From: Halorubrum salinarum
GTDB lineage: Archaea; Halobacteriota; Halobacteria; Halobacteriales; Haloferacaceae
Assembly (NCBI RefSeq): GCF_013267195.1
Contig: NZ_CP053943.1
Span: 62,001 to 126,000 of the forward strand
Length of the DNA stretch: 64,000 bases
Reading direction: 5' to 3'
Position numbers and translations under genes: made by a program. The notes under the pieces are model-generated. The model was not told the DNA's origin, ran no database searches, and saw only the letters and a program-made list of their open reading frames with translations. This document shows, piece after piece, positions 56,058 to 64,000 of this stretch (positions within the stretch are counted from its first letter, which is position 1; each line of letters opens with the position of its first letter).

Positions 56058-57977
56058 ATGAACAAACAATCGATCACGCAGTACTACCGGAACCACCGGA
56101 AGGCCATCGTCACGGCGACAAGCGGCCTGCTGTACGGCGGTGGCTGGAGTCTCGGCTACCTCACGAGTTTCGAGATGGCAAGCGCCGCCATCCTCGTCCT
56201 CGCGACGGTCGTGGGTGGCTACGACATCGCCAAGACCGCTTACCACGAGGTCACCAACCGGACGCTCGGCATCAAGACGCTGGTGACGCTGGCTGCAATC
56301 GGCGCCATCGTCATCGGCGAGTACTGGGAAGCCGCCGCCGTCGTCTTCCTGTTCAGCCTCGGCAGCTACCTCGAGGGCCGCACGATGCGGAAGACTCGGA
56401 CGGCCCTCCAGGAGCTGCTGGAGATGACGCCCGACACGGCGACCGTCCGTCGCGACGGGACACTCCAAAAGGTCTCCGCCCGCGATGTCGAAGAGGGCGA
56501 AGTCGTCGTCGTAAAGCCGGGCGGGAAGATCCCGGTCGACGGAACCGTCGTCGACGGCGAGAGCGCAGTCAACCAGGCGCCGGTCACCGGCGAGAGCGCG
56601 CCCGTCCACAAGGCCGACAGCGACGAGGTGTACGCCGGGACGGTCAACCAGGAAGGCGCACTGGAGGTCCGGACGACGGGTGCGGGCTCGGATACGACGC
56701 TCGAGCGCATCATCCGCCGCGTCGAGGAGGCCCAGGAGGCCCAGTCGCCCACGGAGAGTCTCATCGACCGGTTCGCGAAGTACTACACCCCAGCCGTCAT
56801 CGTGCTCGCAATCGGCGCGTACGCAGTCACGCAGAACGCGATCCTGTCGCTCACCTTGCTGGTCATCGGCTGTCCGGGCGCGCTGGTCATCGGACCGCCG
56901 GTCAGTATCGTCTCGGCCATCGGGAACGCCGCCCGGTCGGGCGTCCTGATGAAAGGTGGCGAACACCTCGAACGTGCCGGCAAGATCGACCTCGTTGCCT
57001 TCGACAAGACCGGCACCCTCACGAAAGGTGAGACCACCGTCGCCGACGTCGAGGGGTTCGGCGTCGACGACGACGAGGTAATCTCGCTCGCGGCGACTGC
57101 CGAGAAGAAAAGTGAACACCACCTCGCCGACGCCATCGTCGACGCAGCACGCGATCGTCCGACCGCCGCAACCGATGGCGGAACTGCGATCGCCCATTCC
57201 GATGCCGCGAGCGCCGAACACCGGTCGGTTCCGGATCCGGATGACTTCGACGTGGTCGCCGGCAAGGGTGTCGTCGCCCATACGGACGGCCACGAGGTCG
57301 TCGTTGGGAACCGGGCGCTGCTCGACGACCGCAGCATCGACATCCCGGATCACATCGCCGAGTACGTCCGTGGCCGCGAGGAACGCGGTGAGACGGTCGT
57401 CCACGTCGTGCGAGACGGCAGCATCATCGGCGTGATCGCGATGCGCGACGAACTTCGAGAGGCCGCTCCTGGCGTCGTAGCGGCGCTTCAAGATGCCGGC
57501 ATCGAGACGGTGATGCTCACCGGCGACAACGAGCGGACGGCAAGTGCCGTCGCAGGGGAGGTGGGCATCGACGAGTACCGCGCCGAACTCCTTCCCGAGG
57601 ACAAACAGACCGTCATCGAAGAATACCAGGCCGACGGCCACGTCGTTGCGATGGTCGGCGATGGCATCAACGACGCGCCGTCGCTGGCGACCGCCGACGT
57701 CGGTATCGCGATGGGCGCTGCCGGCACAGACACCGCCATCGAGACGGCGGACATGGCGCTGATGGCCGACGACCTGGAACGCATCCCGTACGCGGTCGCA
57801 CTCAGTAAGGCGACGCGCTGGAACGTCCTCGAGAACGTCGGGCTCGCGGTGCTGACCGTGACCGTCCTGCTCGCTGGCGTGCTCACCAGTTACGTCACGC
57901 TCGCCGCCGGGATGCTCGTCCACGAAGCCAGCGTTCTCCTCGTCATCCTCAACGGGATGCGACTGCTCCGACACTAA
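56058..57977 (+). CDS. P1B-like ATPase with CPG motif, no N-terminal metal-binding domain
   Basis: A 639-residue heavy-metal ATPase. It starts directly with the membrane core. The TM6 motif is CPG (Cys272-Pro-Gly274, then ALVIGPPVS) rather than CPC, an atypical but recurring variant. Catalytic parts are intact: TGES, Asp316 in [18 protein letters not shown] at the HP locus and GDGINDAPSLA. The final helix has HEASVLLVILNGMRL. The motif set indicates a non-copper ion, perhaps Zn, Co or another divalent metal. It is paired with the HMA protein upstream and an FmdE-like protein downstream. Confidence 0.88.
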   Translation: MNKQSITQYYRNHRKAIVTATSGLLYGGGWSLGYLTSFEMASAAILVLATVVGGYDIAKTAYHEVTNRTLGIKTLVTLAAIGAIVIGEYWEAAAVVFLFSLGSYLEGRTMRKTRTALQELLEMTPDTATVRRDGTLQKVSARDVEEGEVVVVKPGGKIPVDGTVVDGESAVNQAPVTGESAPVHKADSDEVYAGTVNQEGALEVRTTGAGSDTTLERIIRRVEEAQEAQSPTESLIDRFAKYYTPAVIVLAIGAYAVTQNAILSLTLLVIGCPGALVIGPPVSIVSAIGNAARSGVLMKGGEHLERAGKIDLVAFDKTGTLTKGETTVADVEGFGVDDDEVISLAATAEKKSEHHLADAIVDAARDRPTAATDGGTAIAHSDAASAEHRSVPDPDDFDVVAGKGVVAHTDGHEVVVGNRALLDDRSIDIPDHIAEYVRGREERGETVVHVVRDGSIIGVIAMRDELREAAPGVVAALQDAGIETVMLTGDNERTASAVAGEVGIDEYRAELLPEDKQTVIEEYQADGHVVAMVGDGINDAPSLATADVGIAMGAAGTDTAIETADMALMADDLERIPYAVALSKATRWNVLENVGLAVLTVTVLLAGVLTSYVTLAAGMLVHEASVLLVILNGMRLLRH

Positions 57978-57989
57978 TCACCACAACCA

Positions 57990-58643
57990 ATGACAACAAA
58001 TTCACCTGCGACTGACGCGACGCACACTAGCACCGACTGGCAGGTCGCCTACGACGCCGACCCGATCGAAATCCGCGACCCCGTCGCGGAGGCCCTCGGC
58101 GTCCTCACATCAGGCGATCCGTTCGTCGTCACCTACACGGACGCGGTGAAAGAGGCCGGTCACTCCTGTCCGACTGCCTCGGGCGCCTACCGGATCGTCC
58201 AGCTCGGGCTCGATGCCCTGTATCCCGACGACTATCCAATCCGAACCGAAATCGAAGTCCAGGCAGCCGGCCCGCGAGACGATGCTGCGTACGGCGTGAT
58301 GGGGCGCATCATTTCGTACGTGACTGGCGCGACCGAGGACGACGGATTCAGCGGGCTCGCCGGTGGTCATGGGGGGCGCCGTGACCTCCTGCACTTCGAC
58401 GCATTCGATCCAGACACGGCGGCGCCGACGTTCCGGTTCCGGCGAACCGATACGAACGAGACCGTCGAAGTGACCTACCATGTTGGCGACGTTCCTGACG
58501 GGGGACCCGCAATCGGGAATCTCCAGGAAATACTGGATGGGTCAGCAAGCGATCAACAGCGGGAGGCGTTCGCTGACGCCTGGCACCACCGGGTACAGGT
58601 CGTCCTCAACGACGACTCGCTGTTCACCGTCGAAGTGGTGTGA
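57990..58643 (+). CDS. FmdE-like metal-binding domain protein
   Basis: A 217-residue cytosolic protein. The segment KEAGHSCPTASGAYRIVQL resembles the metal-binding His-x-Cys motif of the FmdE family (formylmethanofuran dehydrogenase subunit E), and the rest (GVMGRIISYVTGATEDDGF, GGRRDLLHFDA) has the same alpha/beta look. FmdE-type domains bind zinc or molybdenum cofactors in other systems. Here the protein starts 12 bases after the ATPase gene, so it is likely to share its metal. A role as a chaperone, storage protein or sensor is inferred. Short of a poly-A stretch (58671-58678) there is no obvious terminator after it. Confidence 0.65.
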   Translation: MTTNSPATDATHTSTDWQVAYDADPIEIRDPVAEALGVLTSGDPFVVTYTDAVKEAGHSCPTASGAYRIVQLGLDALYPDDYPIRTEIEVQAAGPRDDAAYGVMGRIISYVTGATEDDGFSGLAGGHGGRRDLLHFDAFDPDTAAPTFRFRRTDTNETVEVTYHVGDVPDGGPAIGNLQEILDGSASDQQREAFADAWHHRVQVVLNDDSLFTVEVV

Positions 58644-58677
58644 CCACGTCGGTCCACCCCCACACTCGAAAAAAAAA

Positions 58678-59916
58678 TTACTCCGGTATACTATCGATCT
58701 CCTCGAGCGCCTCAGTGGCGACATCACCAAGTTCTCCAGCCTCAATATGTGAATACCGTTCTCGGACCATCTCTTCGGAGTTATCGAGATACCGGGCCGC
58801 CACCGTGTATCCGAACGCTCGGACAAGCACCTCTCCCATCCCTCGGCGACCGCCGTGCGGAGCAAGATAATCGTGTTTCGGATGGTCGATGTCGATCCCT
58901 GCGGCCCCCGAGAGCCGTTGGAGAATCGACCGTGCGCCATCCGTCGTGATCGACGGCGGCCGAATGTCCTCATCGAGCGCCAGCAGCAGGTCGCGAGCGT
59001 ACTCCGTACGGCGTTTAGTGATTGCTTCTGGGCGTTCCCCTCGTTCGGCTAGCTCTTCCCGGACGAGCTCCGCGAGCGTCCGTTGGTCGTACGTCGGAAA
59101 CACCGGCCAGCGCTCCGTCGGTGGATCCATCAGCTGGCGATAGCTCCGGAGCGGCGAGATCACCGGGTCGGGAAGACTGGCGGCGTCCCACTGCTGTTTC
59201 TTCCGGTAGACATCCATACTCCCCTCGTCAAGCGAGAGGTCCTCCCAGCGGACGCCCCGGCGACGCGGGTCGTTCGGATCCCGGAGGAGTTCCCCGACCC
59301 GAACGGCGGTGTACGCGAGGACGAACACCAGAGCCCGGTCACGAGCCGCCTTCAGCGCCGCATAGCGTCCTCGCTGCTTGTCGAGGGGGTCAGTATCCTC
59401 TGGGAGTGTCGTGTACGCCTCGACGGCGTCGCGGGCCCGTTCGTCGACGTGGCGGGTGAGGACGTGGCGTTGTTCCGACGTCCAGGCCTGCTGGTCGCCG
59501 GGCTTGCGGCCGTCGTCCTCCGGCAGCGGCGCCATCGCACTCGCCCGCTGCGCGTAATGCGCTTCGAGGTAACCCTCGTTGACACACCACCCGCACCACG
59601 CAGAGATATAGCGATAATAGGTTTGTACCGTGTTCTGTTTGAGTCCACGATCGCCGGTAAGATGGCGGGCGTACTCCCGAAACACGCGTTCGTCGAGGTC
59701 CTCGAAGGTGGGCTCCTGGTCGACGTTGCCGGAGACGATCCCGGTCCAGTCGTCGTCGCCGCGGTCGCCGGCGGCCCACTCGGCGAACCGCTCGAGTTCG
59801 CGTGCAGCGTTTCGTCGGTAGTTCCCGCCGTCGCCACCGCGGCCTTTCCCCTTGTCTTGGAGGTAGCGTTCGAAGGAACTCGCGAGTGATTGATCGGCGC
59901 GTTCTCGGGGCGTCAT
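58678..59916 (-). CDS. Tyrosine recombinase (phage integrase family)
   Basis: Site-specific recombinase of 412 residues. An N-terminal SAM-like DNA-binding domain (about 20-140) is followed by the catalytic domain. Visible active-site parts are Arg206 in AYTAVRVGELL, the H-x-x-R motif HGGRRGMGEVL (about 355-360) and the nucleophile Tyr in RERYSHIEAGE (about 390). Such enzymes integrate and excise mobile elements or resolve plasmid dimers. The gene is the last of a minus-strand set with 59913 and 60378. No attachment site is recognised. Confidence 0.9.
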   Translation of the reverse strand: MTPRERADQSLASSFERYLQDKGKGRGGDGGNYRRNAARELERFAEWAAGDRGDDDWTGIVSGNVDQEPTFEDLDERVFREYARHLTGDRGLKQNTVQTYYRYISAWCGWCVNEGYLEAHYAQRASAMAPLPEDDGRKPGDQQAWTSEQRHVLTRHVDERARDAVEAYTTLPEDTDPLDKQRGRYAALKAARDRALVFVLAYTAVRVGELLRDPNDPRRRGVRWEDLSLDEGSMDVYRKKQQWDAASLPDPVISPLRSYRQLMDPPTERWPVFPTYDQRTLAELVREELAERGERPEAITKRRTEYARDLLLALDEDIRPPSITTDGARSILQRLSGAAGIDIDHPKHDYLAPHGGRRGMGEVLVRAFGYTVAARYLDNSEEMVRERYSHIEAGELGDVATEALEEIDSIPE

Positions 59917-60374
59917 GAATCATCACTCGCGTACTGGTAATTCGGACGGACGTCCTCAAGAAGTTCTTCGACGATTTCCCAGAGAATCAGGGAGGGAGAC
60001 TCGTGTGCGAATGTGATCCCCCAGCGGTCCTCCGTATCGGCAGCTGAGTACTGGAAATGCGCGTGTCCGAGATCGGGATGGTCTTCGTCCTGGTGCCAGC
60101 CGGCGTGAAAGCCCGTGTTCGGGTCGGTGTAGTTGATACGGAACCAATCGTGGGGGTCCTGTCGATACCACTTGACGGTGAGTTCCGGCGAATCAGGGCC
60201 TGTCGGGGGATCCTCAAGGCGGGCCGAATCGAAAACCGCTCGCAGTTGCTTGGCCTCGATATCGTCGGGAACGAACTCGACGGTCGTGATCTGAGGAACC
60301 CTGTCGAGGACATCCCGCTTCAGTTGGGCGTAGAGGTTTGCGTTCGGGTCACCACCTGGATGTGGAACCGACAT
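59913..60374 (-). CDS. Haloarchaeal hypothetical protein
   Basis: A 153-residue acidic protein with no domain I can name. HAGWHQDEDHPDLGHAHFQYS is a His-rich central motif that could bind a metal. Its stop overlaps the recombinase start by four bases and its start lies three bases after the upstream HTH gene's stop, so the three are one operon. This HTH-plus-partner arrangement resembles haloarchaeal toxin-antitoxin-like or restriction-like pairs, but the role is unproven. Confidence 0.7.
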   Translation of the reverse strand: MSVPHPGGDPNANLYAQLKRDVLDRVPQITTVEFVPDDIEAKQLRAVFDSARLEDPPTGPDSPELTVKWYRQDPHDWFRINYTDPNTGFHAGWHQDEDHPDLGHAHFQYSAADTEDRWGITFAHESPSLILWEIVEELLEDVRPNYQYASDDS

Positions 60375-60377
60375 CCG

Positions 60378-60917
60378 TTAGCTGCTGGCCTCAGCAGGCT
60401 CTGTCGTCGGAGCGAGGAAGTCCCATTCGCGGATGGCAAACCCGACAATCTTGATACGTCGCTGAAGGTGCTCCCACTCACGGGCAATCTCGCGGCGTCG
60501 GTCTTCCTCGTCGGCGTCAAGAGACTCCTCCGCGAGCGTCCCGCGAAGCTGGTTCGGCGATTCAACGCCGAATTCGTCCTCCCAGTCGCGGATCTGCGCC
60601 TTCATATCGGCGAGACGGTCCGTGAGTTCCTCGACAGTGTGTCCGCTGTCTCGAAGCCGCATCGCCTCCTGCATCGCTTGGCGGCGGTAATCGGGGTAGT
60701 ACGTGGTGTGAGTCCCGCTATCGTCGCGGTGGAGGACCCCGTCGTCGACGAGTCGCTCAAGGACGCGTTTGGTCGGCTCGTGTGACCAGCCCGCTTCGGA
60801 AGCGATCCAGTTGGCTGTCCGCGGCTCCGACAGCTGCCGGGCGATCATCCGCACACGGTCTTCACCCGTGGTCTGGCGCTCCATCAGGCCCTCGGAGTTT
60901 GATTTGTCTTCGGTCAT
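60378..60917 (-). CDS. HTH protein, DUF7342-like
   Basis: From the ATG at 60917 the product is 179 residues. A winged helix (about 20-75) shows ARQLSEPRTANWIASEAGWS and TKRVLERLVDDGVLHRDD. A long helical part follows (VEELTDRLADMKAQIRDWE) and a C-terminal segment ending with LQRRIKIVGFAIREWDFL. Haloarchaeal proteins of this layout are listed as DUF7342. It is probably the regulator of the partner and recombinase downstream. A longer start at 60980 is not needed. Confidence 0.8.
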   Translation of the reverse strand: MTEDKSNSEGLMERQTTGEDRVRMIARQLSEPRTANWIASEAGWSHEPTKRVLERLVDDGVLHRDDSGTHTTYYPDYRRQAMQEAMRLRDSGHTVEELTDRLADMKAQIRDWEDEFGVESPNQLRGTLAEESLDADEEDRRREIAREWEHLQRRIKIVGFAIREWDFLAPTTEPAEASS

Positions 60918-61119
60918 ACCACACCATTCGTGCTTTGTCTTAATATAGGTTGAGGTCATTCGTCCTATATCGAATCTCATCTGTCACCATCGCCCCGACC
61001 ACAGCTGTGGAGAGTTATAGTAAAATCGAACCGTGGTCTTGGCGGCTCTACCCTGGGGGAAGCGTCTTTCTGAGCCGGTTGCAGCATTCGTGCTTCACCG
61101 ACGGCGGCAGGGTACTTCA

Positions 61120-61155
61120 AAGTGGTCGTGATTACGGGCATAATCAGGACCACTT
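61120..61155. promoter_or_regulatory. Long imperfect palindrome between partition genes and HTH operon
   Basis: AAGTGGTCGTGATTA (61120-61134) and TAATCAGGACCACTT (61141-61155) are complementary at 14 of 15 positions and separated by six bases. Weaker symmetry extends outward (GTAC at 61112 and 61161). It lies in the 361-base gap 60918-61278, downstream of the ParA/partner genes and about 200 bases upstream of the HTH start. It may be a terminator for the partition operon, a partition-site element or a regulator site. Confidence 0.55.
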
Positions 61156-61278
61156 GTTGTACTTGAGCCATCGGGAGAATTCGGGGGTCTAGAGTCTCTT
61201 AGCGTCGGAACTCCGCATTACAGTAGAGTATATATCGTATATCGCTATACAAAATCTCGGGCCTCGCTCTGCACGAGG

Positions 61279-61686
61279 TCATCCGTCGCCGAGTTCCGAA
61301 AGCCGAGCCTTGATTTCCTCGGCATCCGCCTCAGAGAGCGCCTCAACACCGAACTGAACGAGTAGCGGGTAGAAGTGGCGGTTCTTCTTGAACTCGTCCT
61401 GGCCCGCCTTGCGGAGCTTTAGCTGGGACTCGAGGTAGGTATCCTCCATCTCGTCGAGGACATCGTCGGGAATGTAGATCGTCCGCCCGTTCCACTCGTC
61501 CTTGATGTTCGTCTTCGTTTTGCTCGTTTCGTTCGTTTCACTCGTTGAAGTCGATTCTGTCGTTTCGGTCGATGAACTGGTTTCCACCGTTTCACTCACC
61601 TCACTCGTTTCGCTGGAATCAGCCTCGTCGTCCTCCTCTTCGTAGTTGCCCTCGATGCCGGAAGCATCACCCCAGCCGTCGGTCAT
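61279..61686 (-). CDS. ParA-partner (ParB-like) small protein with low-complexity linker
   Basis: A 135-residue protein. The N-terminal 65 residues are a low-complexity Ser/Thr/Glu linker (repeated ETSE, TSET, STET units). The C-terminal part RTIYIPDDVLDEMEDTYLES looks like a ribbon-helix-helix-type or partition-binding domain, then FYPLLVQFGVEALSEADAEE. Its start overlaps the ParA stop by four bases, so it is likely to be the centromere-binding partner. The DNA that encodes the linker is made of the same TTCGTTT-type repeats found upstream of parA. Confidence 0.65.
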   Translation of the reverse strand: MTDGWGDASGIEGNYEEEDDEADSSETSEVSETVETSSSTETTESTSTSETNETSKTKTNIKDEWNGRTIYIPDDVLDEMEDTYLESQLKLRKAGQDEFKKNRHFYPLLVQFGVEALSEADAEEIKARLSELGDG

Positions 61687-62501
61687 GCTTCCACCTCCTC
61701 AGGTGCGGTCTTCTCAAACGTCTCGTCGAACAGGTCGGCGATCTCGTTGAACAGGTCGCGTGCATCCTCGACGCGCTGGTTCTCCTTGCCGAAGCCGAAG
61801 ACGGACACCCCCTCGCCGATCGACTGGGAGAGGTCGGTCCGCTTCGGGATCTCGAACACCGGGAGGGAGTACGCCGACTTGATCTCCTCGATGGTGTCGC
61901 GGTGTTCAGCGTTCTGCTCGACGCGGTTACAGACAATCGCGATCCGATTGATGTCTCCGTACGCCTGTTCGAGGGAACTCAGCTGCTTTGCGAAAATCTG
62001 GAGGCTGTTGGCGTTGAGCTTCTCGGGAATGACGGGGATGACGACGTTGCCGGTTGCGACGAGGGCGTTGTCGGTGAGGACATTCAGGGATGGCGGCGTG
62101 TCGACGATGATGTAGTCGTAGTCCTTTTCGAGCTCGTCGAGAGTCATCTCCAACCGTTCGCGACTCTTCGGCGCCTCAAGCAGCGTCTGGATGTTCTTGT
62201 TGTTCGCGAGCTTCTCGCTGGCGGGAAGGATGTCGAATTCCTCGTGCTCGACGATGATGTCGTTCACCGACTCCATCTGGTCGAAGTCAAGGACGTCGAA
62301 CAGCGTCGTACGGTCGGTATCGTAGTACAGATCGTTGTAGCCAAGCGAGCAGGTGAGCCCACCGTGGTAGTCGATGTCGACCAGGAGGACGTCGTGGCCT
62401 CGGGCAGCGAGTGCGCCGCCAGTATGAATGACGTCGGTTGTCTTCCCCGCGCCTCCCTTCTGATTCGCCACCGTGATTCGTGCGGTGTTGGTGTCGGTCA
62501 T
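61683..62501 (-). CDS. parA: ParA/Soj family partition ATPase
   Basis: Deviant Walker-type ATPase of 272 residues that drives plasmid segregation. NQKGGAGKTTDVIHT is the Walker A motif, DYIIVDTPPS Walker B and VVIPVIPE the following switch region. It overlaps the gene for its partner by four bases. Together with the repeat array upstream it forms a partition module and supports the view that the window belongs to a plasmid or a plasmid-derived replicon. Confidence 0.92.
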   Translation of the reverse strand: MTDTNTARITVANQKGGAGKTTDVIHTGGALAARGHDVLLVDIDYHGGLTCSLGYNDLYYDTDRTTLFDVLDFDQMESVNDIIVEHEEFDILPASEKLANNKNIQTLLEAPKSRERLEMTLDELEKDYDYIIVDTPPSLNVLTDNALVATGNVVIPVIPEKLNANSLQIFAKQLSSLEQAYGDINRIAIVCNRVEQNAEHRDTIEEIKSAYSLPVFEIPKRTDLSQSIGEGVSVFGFGKENQRVEDARDLFNEIADLFDETFEKTAPEEVEA

Positions 62502-62504
62502 TAT

Positions 62505-62800
62505 CTTCGTTTCTCTCGTTGTGTTCGTTTCGTTCGTTTTTCTCGTTTAGTTCGGTGCGTTCGGTGAGGGTGTTTCACTCGGTGGGAGGATTACTACGAT
62601 GTTAAAACCAACTGTTCGTTTCGCTCGTGGAACTAATTGCGTTCATTTCTATCACTCACTTCGTTCCGTTCGTTTTGTTCGTTTCTATCACAAGCCAACC
62701 AGAGTCAAACCAGTTCGTTTGGAGAATTCAATTCATCAACCTCGTTTACTTCATTCCCTTCATTCTATTCGTTTCGTTCGTTCCTTTCGTTTCGGCAAAG
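62505..62800. repeat. TTCGTTT-type degenerate repeat array upstream of parA
   Basis: The 394-base gap 62502-62895 holds no gene. It contains many copies of TTCGTTT and CGTTCGTTT-like units, some in tandem, for instance TTCGTTTCGTTCGTTT at 62524-62539, GTTCGTTTTG and TTTCGTTTCGG. About nine clear TTCGTTT units are on the plus strand. They look like a centromere-like (parS) or iteron region. A TATA-like TTTTAAC (minus strand, about 62603-62609) may drive parA. Confidence 0.6.
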
Positions 62801-62895
62801 GAGGTCGTACCTTCTGTGGGGATGGCGAAGCTGGATAGGATAGTCAGCTGAGAAGGCTTCGACAGGTACTCGCAAAACCGACTTCTCAGAGGGGG

Positions 62896-64000
62896 TTAAA
62901 GCGATCGGACGGACAGACGTATCTCAAACTCTTGGTCCGTCTTCTCTTGAATTTCGTGGCGTACCTCATCTTGGTCGGATTCAATCCCGAACTCGTCCTC
63001 AAACGAATCGAACTCAAGCGTCGACAGAATATTCAAGAGGAGCTCGATTCGTCGATCCTGCAGAGTCTCGTAGGTCCAGAAGGAGTTGAAATACGCCACT
63101 ACATCGGCGTCCACATTCGAAACGTCACCGCCATCGTGCTGCTCACGGAGTTTGTCGAGGGAGTCGCGATCGACGTTGCCGTATTCGGCCGTGAAATACC
63201 GATTGGGGTAGATACTGGCGAAACCGTCGATCTCGGAGTAGTACTGCGTCATCTTCTCGGCGAGTGGCCGATTACTCGCCCCGATATTATCGGTGTCACG
63301 GAGCAGGAGGAAGTTCCCGATATCGTCGATGAACCCCTGCGTGATGAACTCCGAGACATTGTCTTTCAGTCGCTCCTCCTCTTCGTCGAGATCAGAGCGC
63401 TGCACCAGCTCGATATAGCGTTCGATCTCTGACGCGATCTCGATGTCCGGCTCCGAGTCGAGTTTGAAAAACTCCCGAAGCCACGTCGGGTCTTCCGGGT
63501 CGCTGACGGGGGTCTGCGGGAGGACGTGTTCGAGATGGATGTTCCCCATGTTCAGGTCTCGCTCGACGGCACGACTACTGTCGTCGAAGTGATCCTGGGC
63601 GATCTTCCCGAAGAGCAGTCGCGCTGTTCCGGTACTCCAGGACTGCGTCTGGACGACCGTATCGACGAACCTGTCGCCGAACAGCGTCGGCGTAGAGGAA
63701 CGCATCTCGGTGATGAGGTACTCTCGAGAAGCCTCGTATACACTATCTGGAGTGGCGTCGGCAGTTGGTGCGAGATTGAACTCCTCGACGGCCTCGATGA
63801 AGACCTCGCGGAAAATACTCGGACGTTCAGAGATGAGGAGGCGTCGCAGGTTGAGTTTCTCGATGGTCTCTAGTACGCGGTGGAACTGTGCTGCATCCCG
63901 TTCCGATTCAGGATTGGTGTGATAGTAGAGCGCCAAGACGAATGGCCGCCACTGGTCCATCTGTTGGTTATTGAGGCGAACAAGGATTTCCCGACACTGC
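62896..64000 (-). CDS. DUF1524/HNH nuclease (GmrSD-like), 5' end outside window
   Basis: The frame stays open beyond the ATG at 63960 to the window edge (QQ, NN, RLVLIERC when read back), so the true start is outside. The visible 368 residues include the DUF1524 signature: NIHLEHVLPQTP (His-Glu-His) and IGNFLLLRDTDNIGASNRP. These belong to the HNH-type endonuclease domain of GmrSD-type modification-dependent restriction enzymes, whose DUF262 (GmrS) part would lie upstream. A role in defence against modified foreign DNA is inferred. Confidence 0.78.
   Translation of the reverse strand, partial: QCREILVRLNNQQMDQWRPFVLALYYHTNPESERDAAQFHRVLETIEKLNLRRLLISERPSIFREVFIEAVEEFNLAPTADATPDSVYEASREYLITEMRSSTPTLFGDRFVDTVVQTQSWSTGTARLLFGKIAQDHFDDSSRAVERDLNMGNIHLEHVLPQTPVSDPEDPTWLREFFKLDSEPDIEIASEIERYIELVQRSDLDEEEERLKDNVSEFITQGFIDDIGNFLLLRDTDNIGASNRPLAEKMTQYYSEIDGFASIYPNRYFTAEYGNVDRDSLDKLREQHDGGDVSNVDADVVAYFNSFWTYETLQDRRIELLLNILSTLEFDSFEDEFGIESDQDEVRHEIQEKTDQEFEIRLSVRSL

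Noticed and set aside
55806-57974. A 722-codon minus-strand frame opposite the CPG-type ATPase
   Set aside because: The plus strand carries all ATPase motifs; the antisense protein is Arg/Asp/Gly-rich with no domain and is an artefact of codon bias.
59913-60917. Toxin-antitoxin pair formed by the HTH protein and its partner
   Set aside because: The operon structure fits, but neither protein shows a toxin domain, so I keep the description neutral.

Overview
The window is haloarchaeal DNA (class Halobacteria). It carries archaeal TBP and TFB, halocyanins, Tat signal peptides, acidic proteins, TATA boxes about 28 nt upstream of leaderless starts, and several small families found in haloarchaea (DUF7521-like, DUF7123-like, DUF7342-like, DUF1931, DUF63). 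A ParA-type partition ATPase, a tyrosine recombinase, MITE-like elements and several broken genes suggest a megaplasmid or large accessory replicon rather than a core chromosome segment, although an aconitase, an XseA subunit and a cytochrome oxidase are also present.

The dominant theme is metal homeostasis, above all copper, with zinc/cadmium and manganese. By region: 1-1.1 kb has xseA (partial), TBP and a start-less histone-fold gene. 1.3-5.1 kb has a DtxR-type regulator, then a multicopper oxidase / ZIP transporter / halocyanin operon. 5.4-9.4 kb is a Zn/Cd-type P-type ATPase, CDF transporter and SpoIIAA-like operon. 9.5-11 kb is a GDT1-like transporter with a second DtxR regulator. 11-15 kb has a MITE-like element, a frameshifted arylsulfotransferase, a regulator/membrane-protein pair and TFB. 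15.5-22 kb has a CPBP protease, a second multicopper oxidase and a P-type ATPase whose CPC motif reads SPW. 22.8-26.1 kb encodes cytochrome oxidase (CoxB, CoxA-CoxC fusion). 26.2-35.8 kb is a copper core: CopB-type ATPase, CopZ, an Lrp-TRASH regulator, CopA, then a run of membrane proteins ending in a halocyanin. 35.8-45.4 kb is mixed: APC permease, YHS-containing permease, aconitase, Lon-like protease, PrsW-like protein and halocyanin. 45.4-47.5 kb has a second regulator plus two small membrane proteins, followed by a graveyard of three gene fragments. 47.6-53.3 kb is a minus-strand envelope cluster (halocyanin-SHOCT, two SHOCT membrane proteins, DUF302, a Met/His-rich secreted protein, a CPAC membrane protein, a membrane-tethered HTH protein, a permease with two YHS/TRASH modules). 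53.6-58.6 kb has an amidohydrolase, an ArsR-like regulator and an HMA / CPG-type ATPase / FmdE-like operon. 58.7-64 kb is the mobility and maintenance end: recombinase, HTH protein, partition genes with a repeat array, and a DUF1524 nuclease running off the edge.

A plausible division of labour, partly inferred: ATPases and permeases export Cu, Ag, Zn or Cd; CopZ and other HMA proteins carry metal in the cytosol; multicopper oxidases and halocyanins handle copper outside the membrane; Met/Gly-rich membrane proteins may bind Cu(I) at the membrane face; and TRASH, DtxR, ArsR-like and membrane-tethered HTH proteins sense metal. The least described parts are the 47.6-53.3 kb envelope cluster, the SPW-motif ATPase and the HMA/CPG-ATPase/FmdE-like operon.
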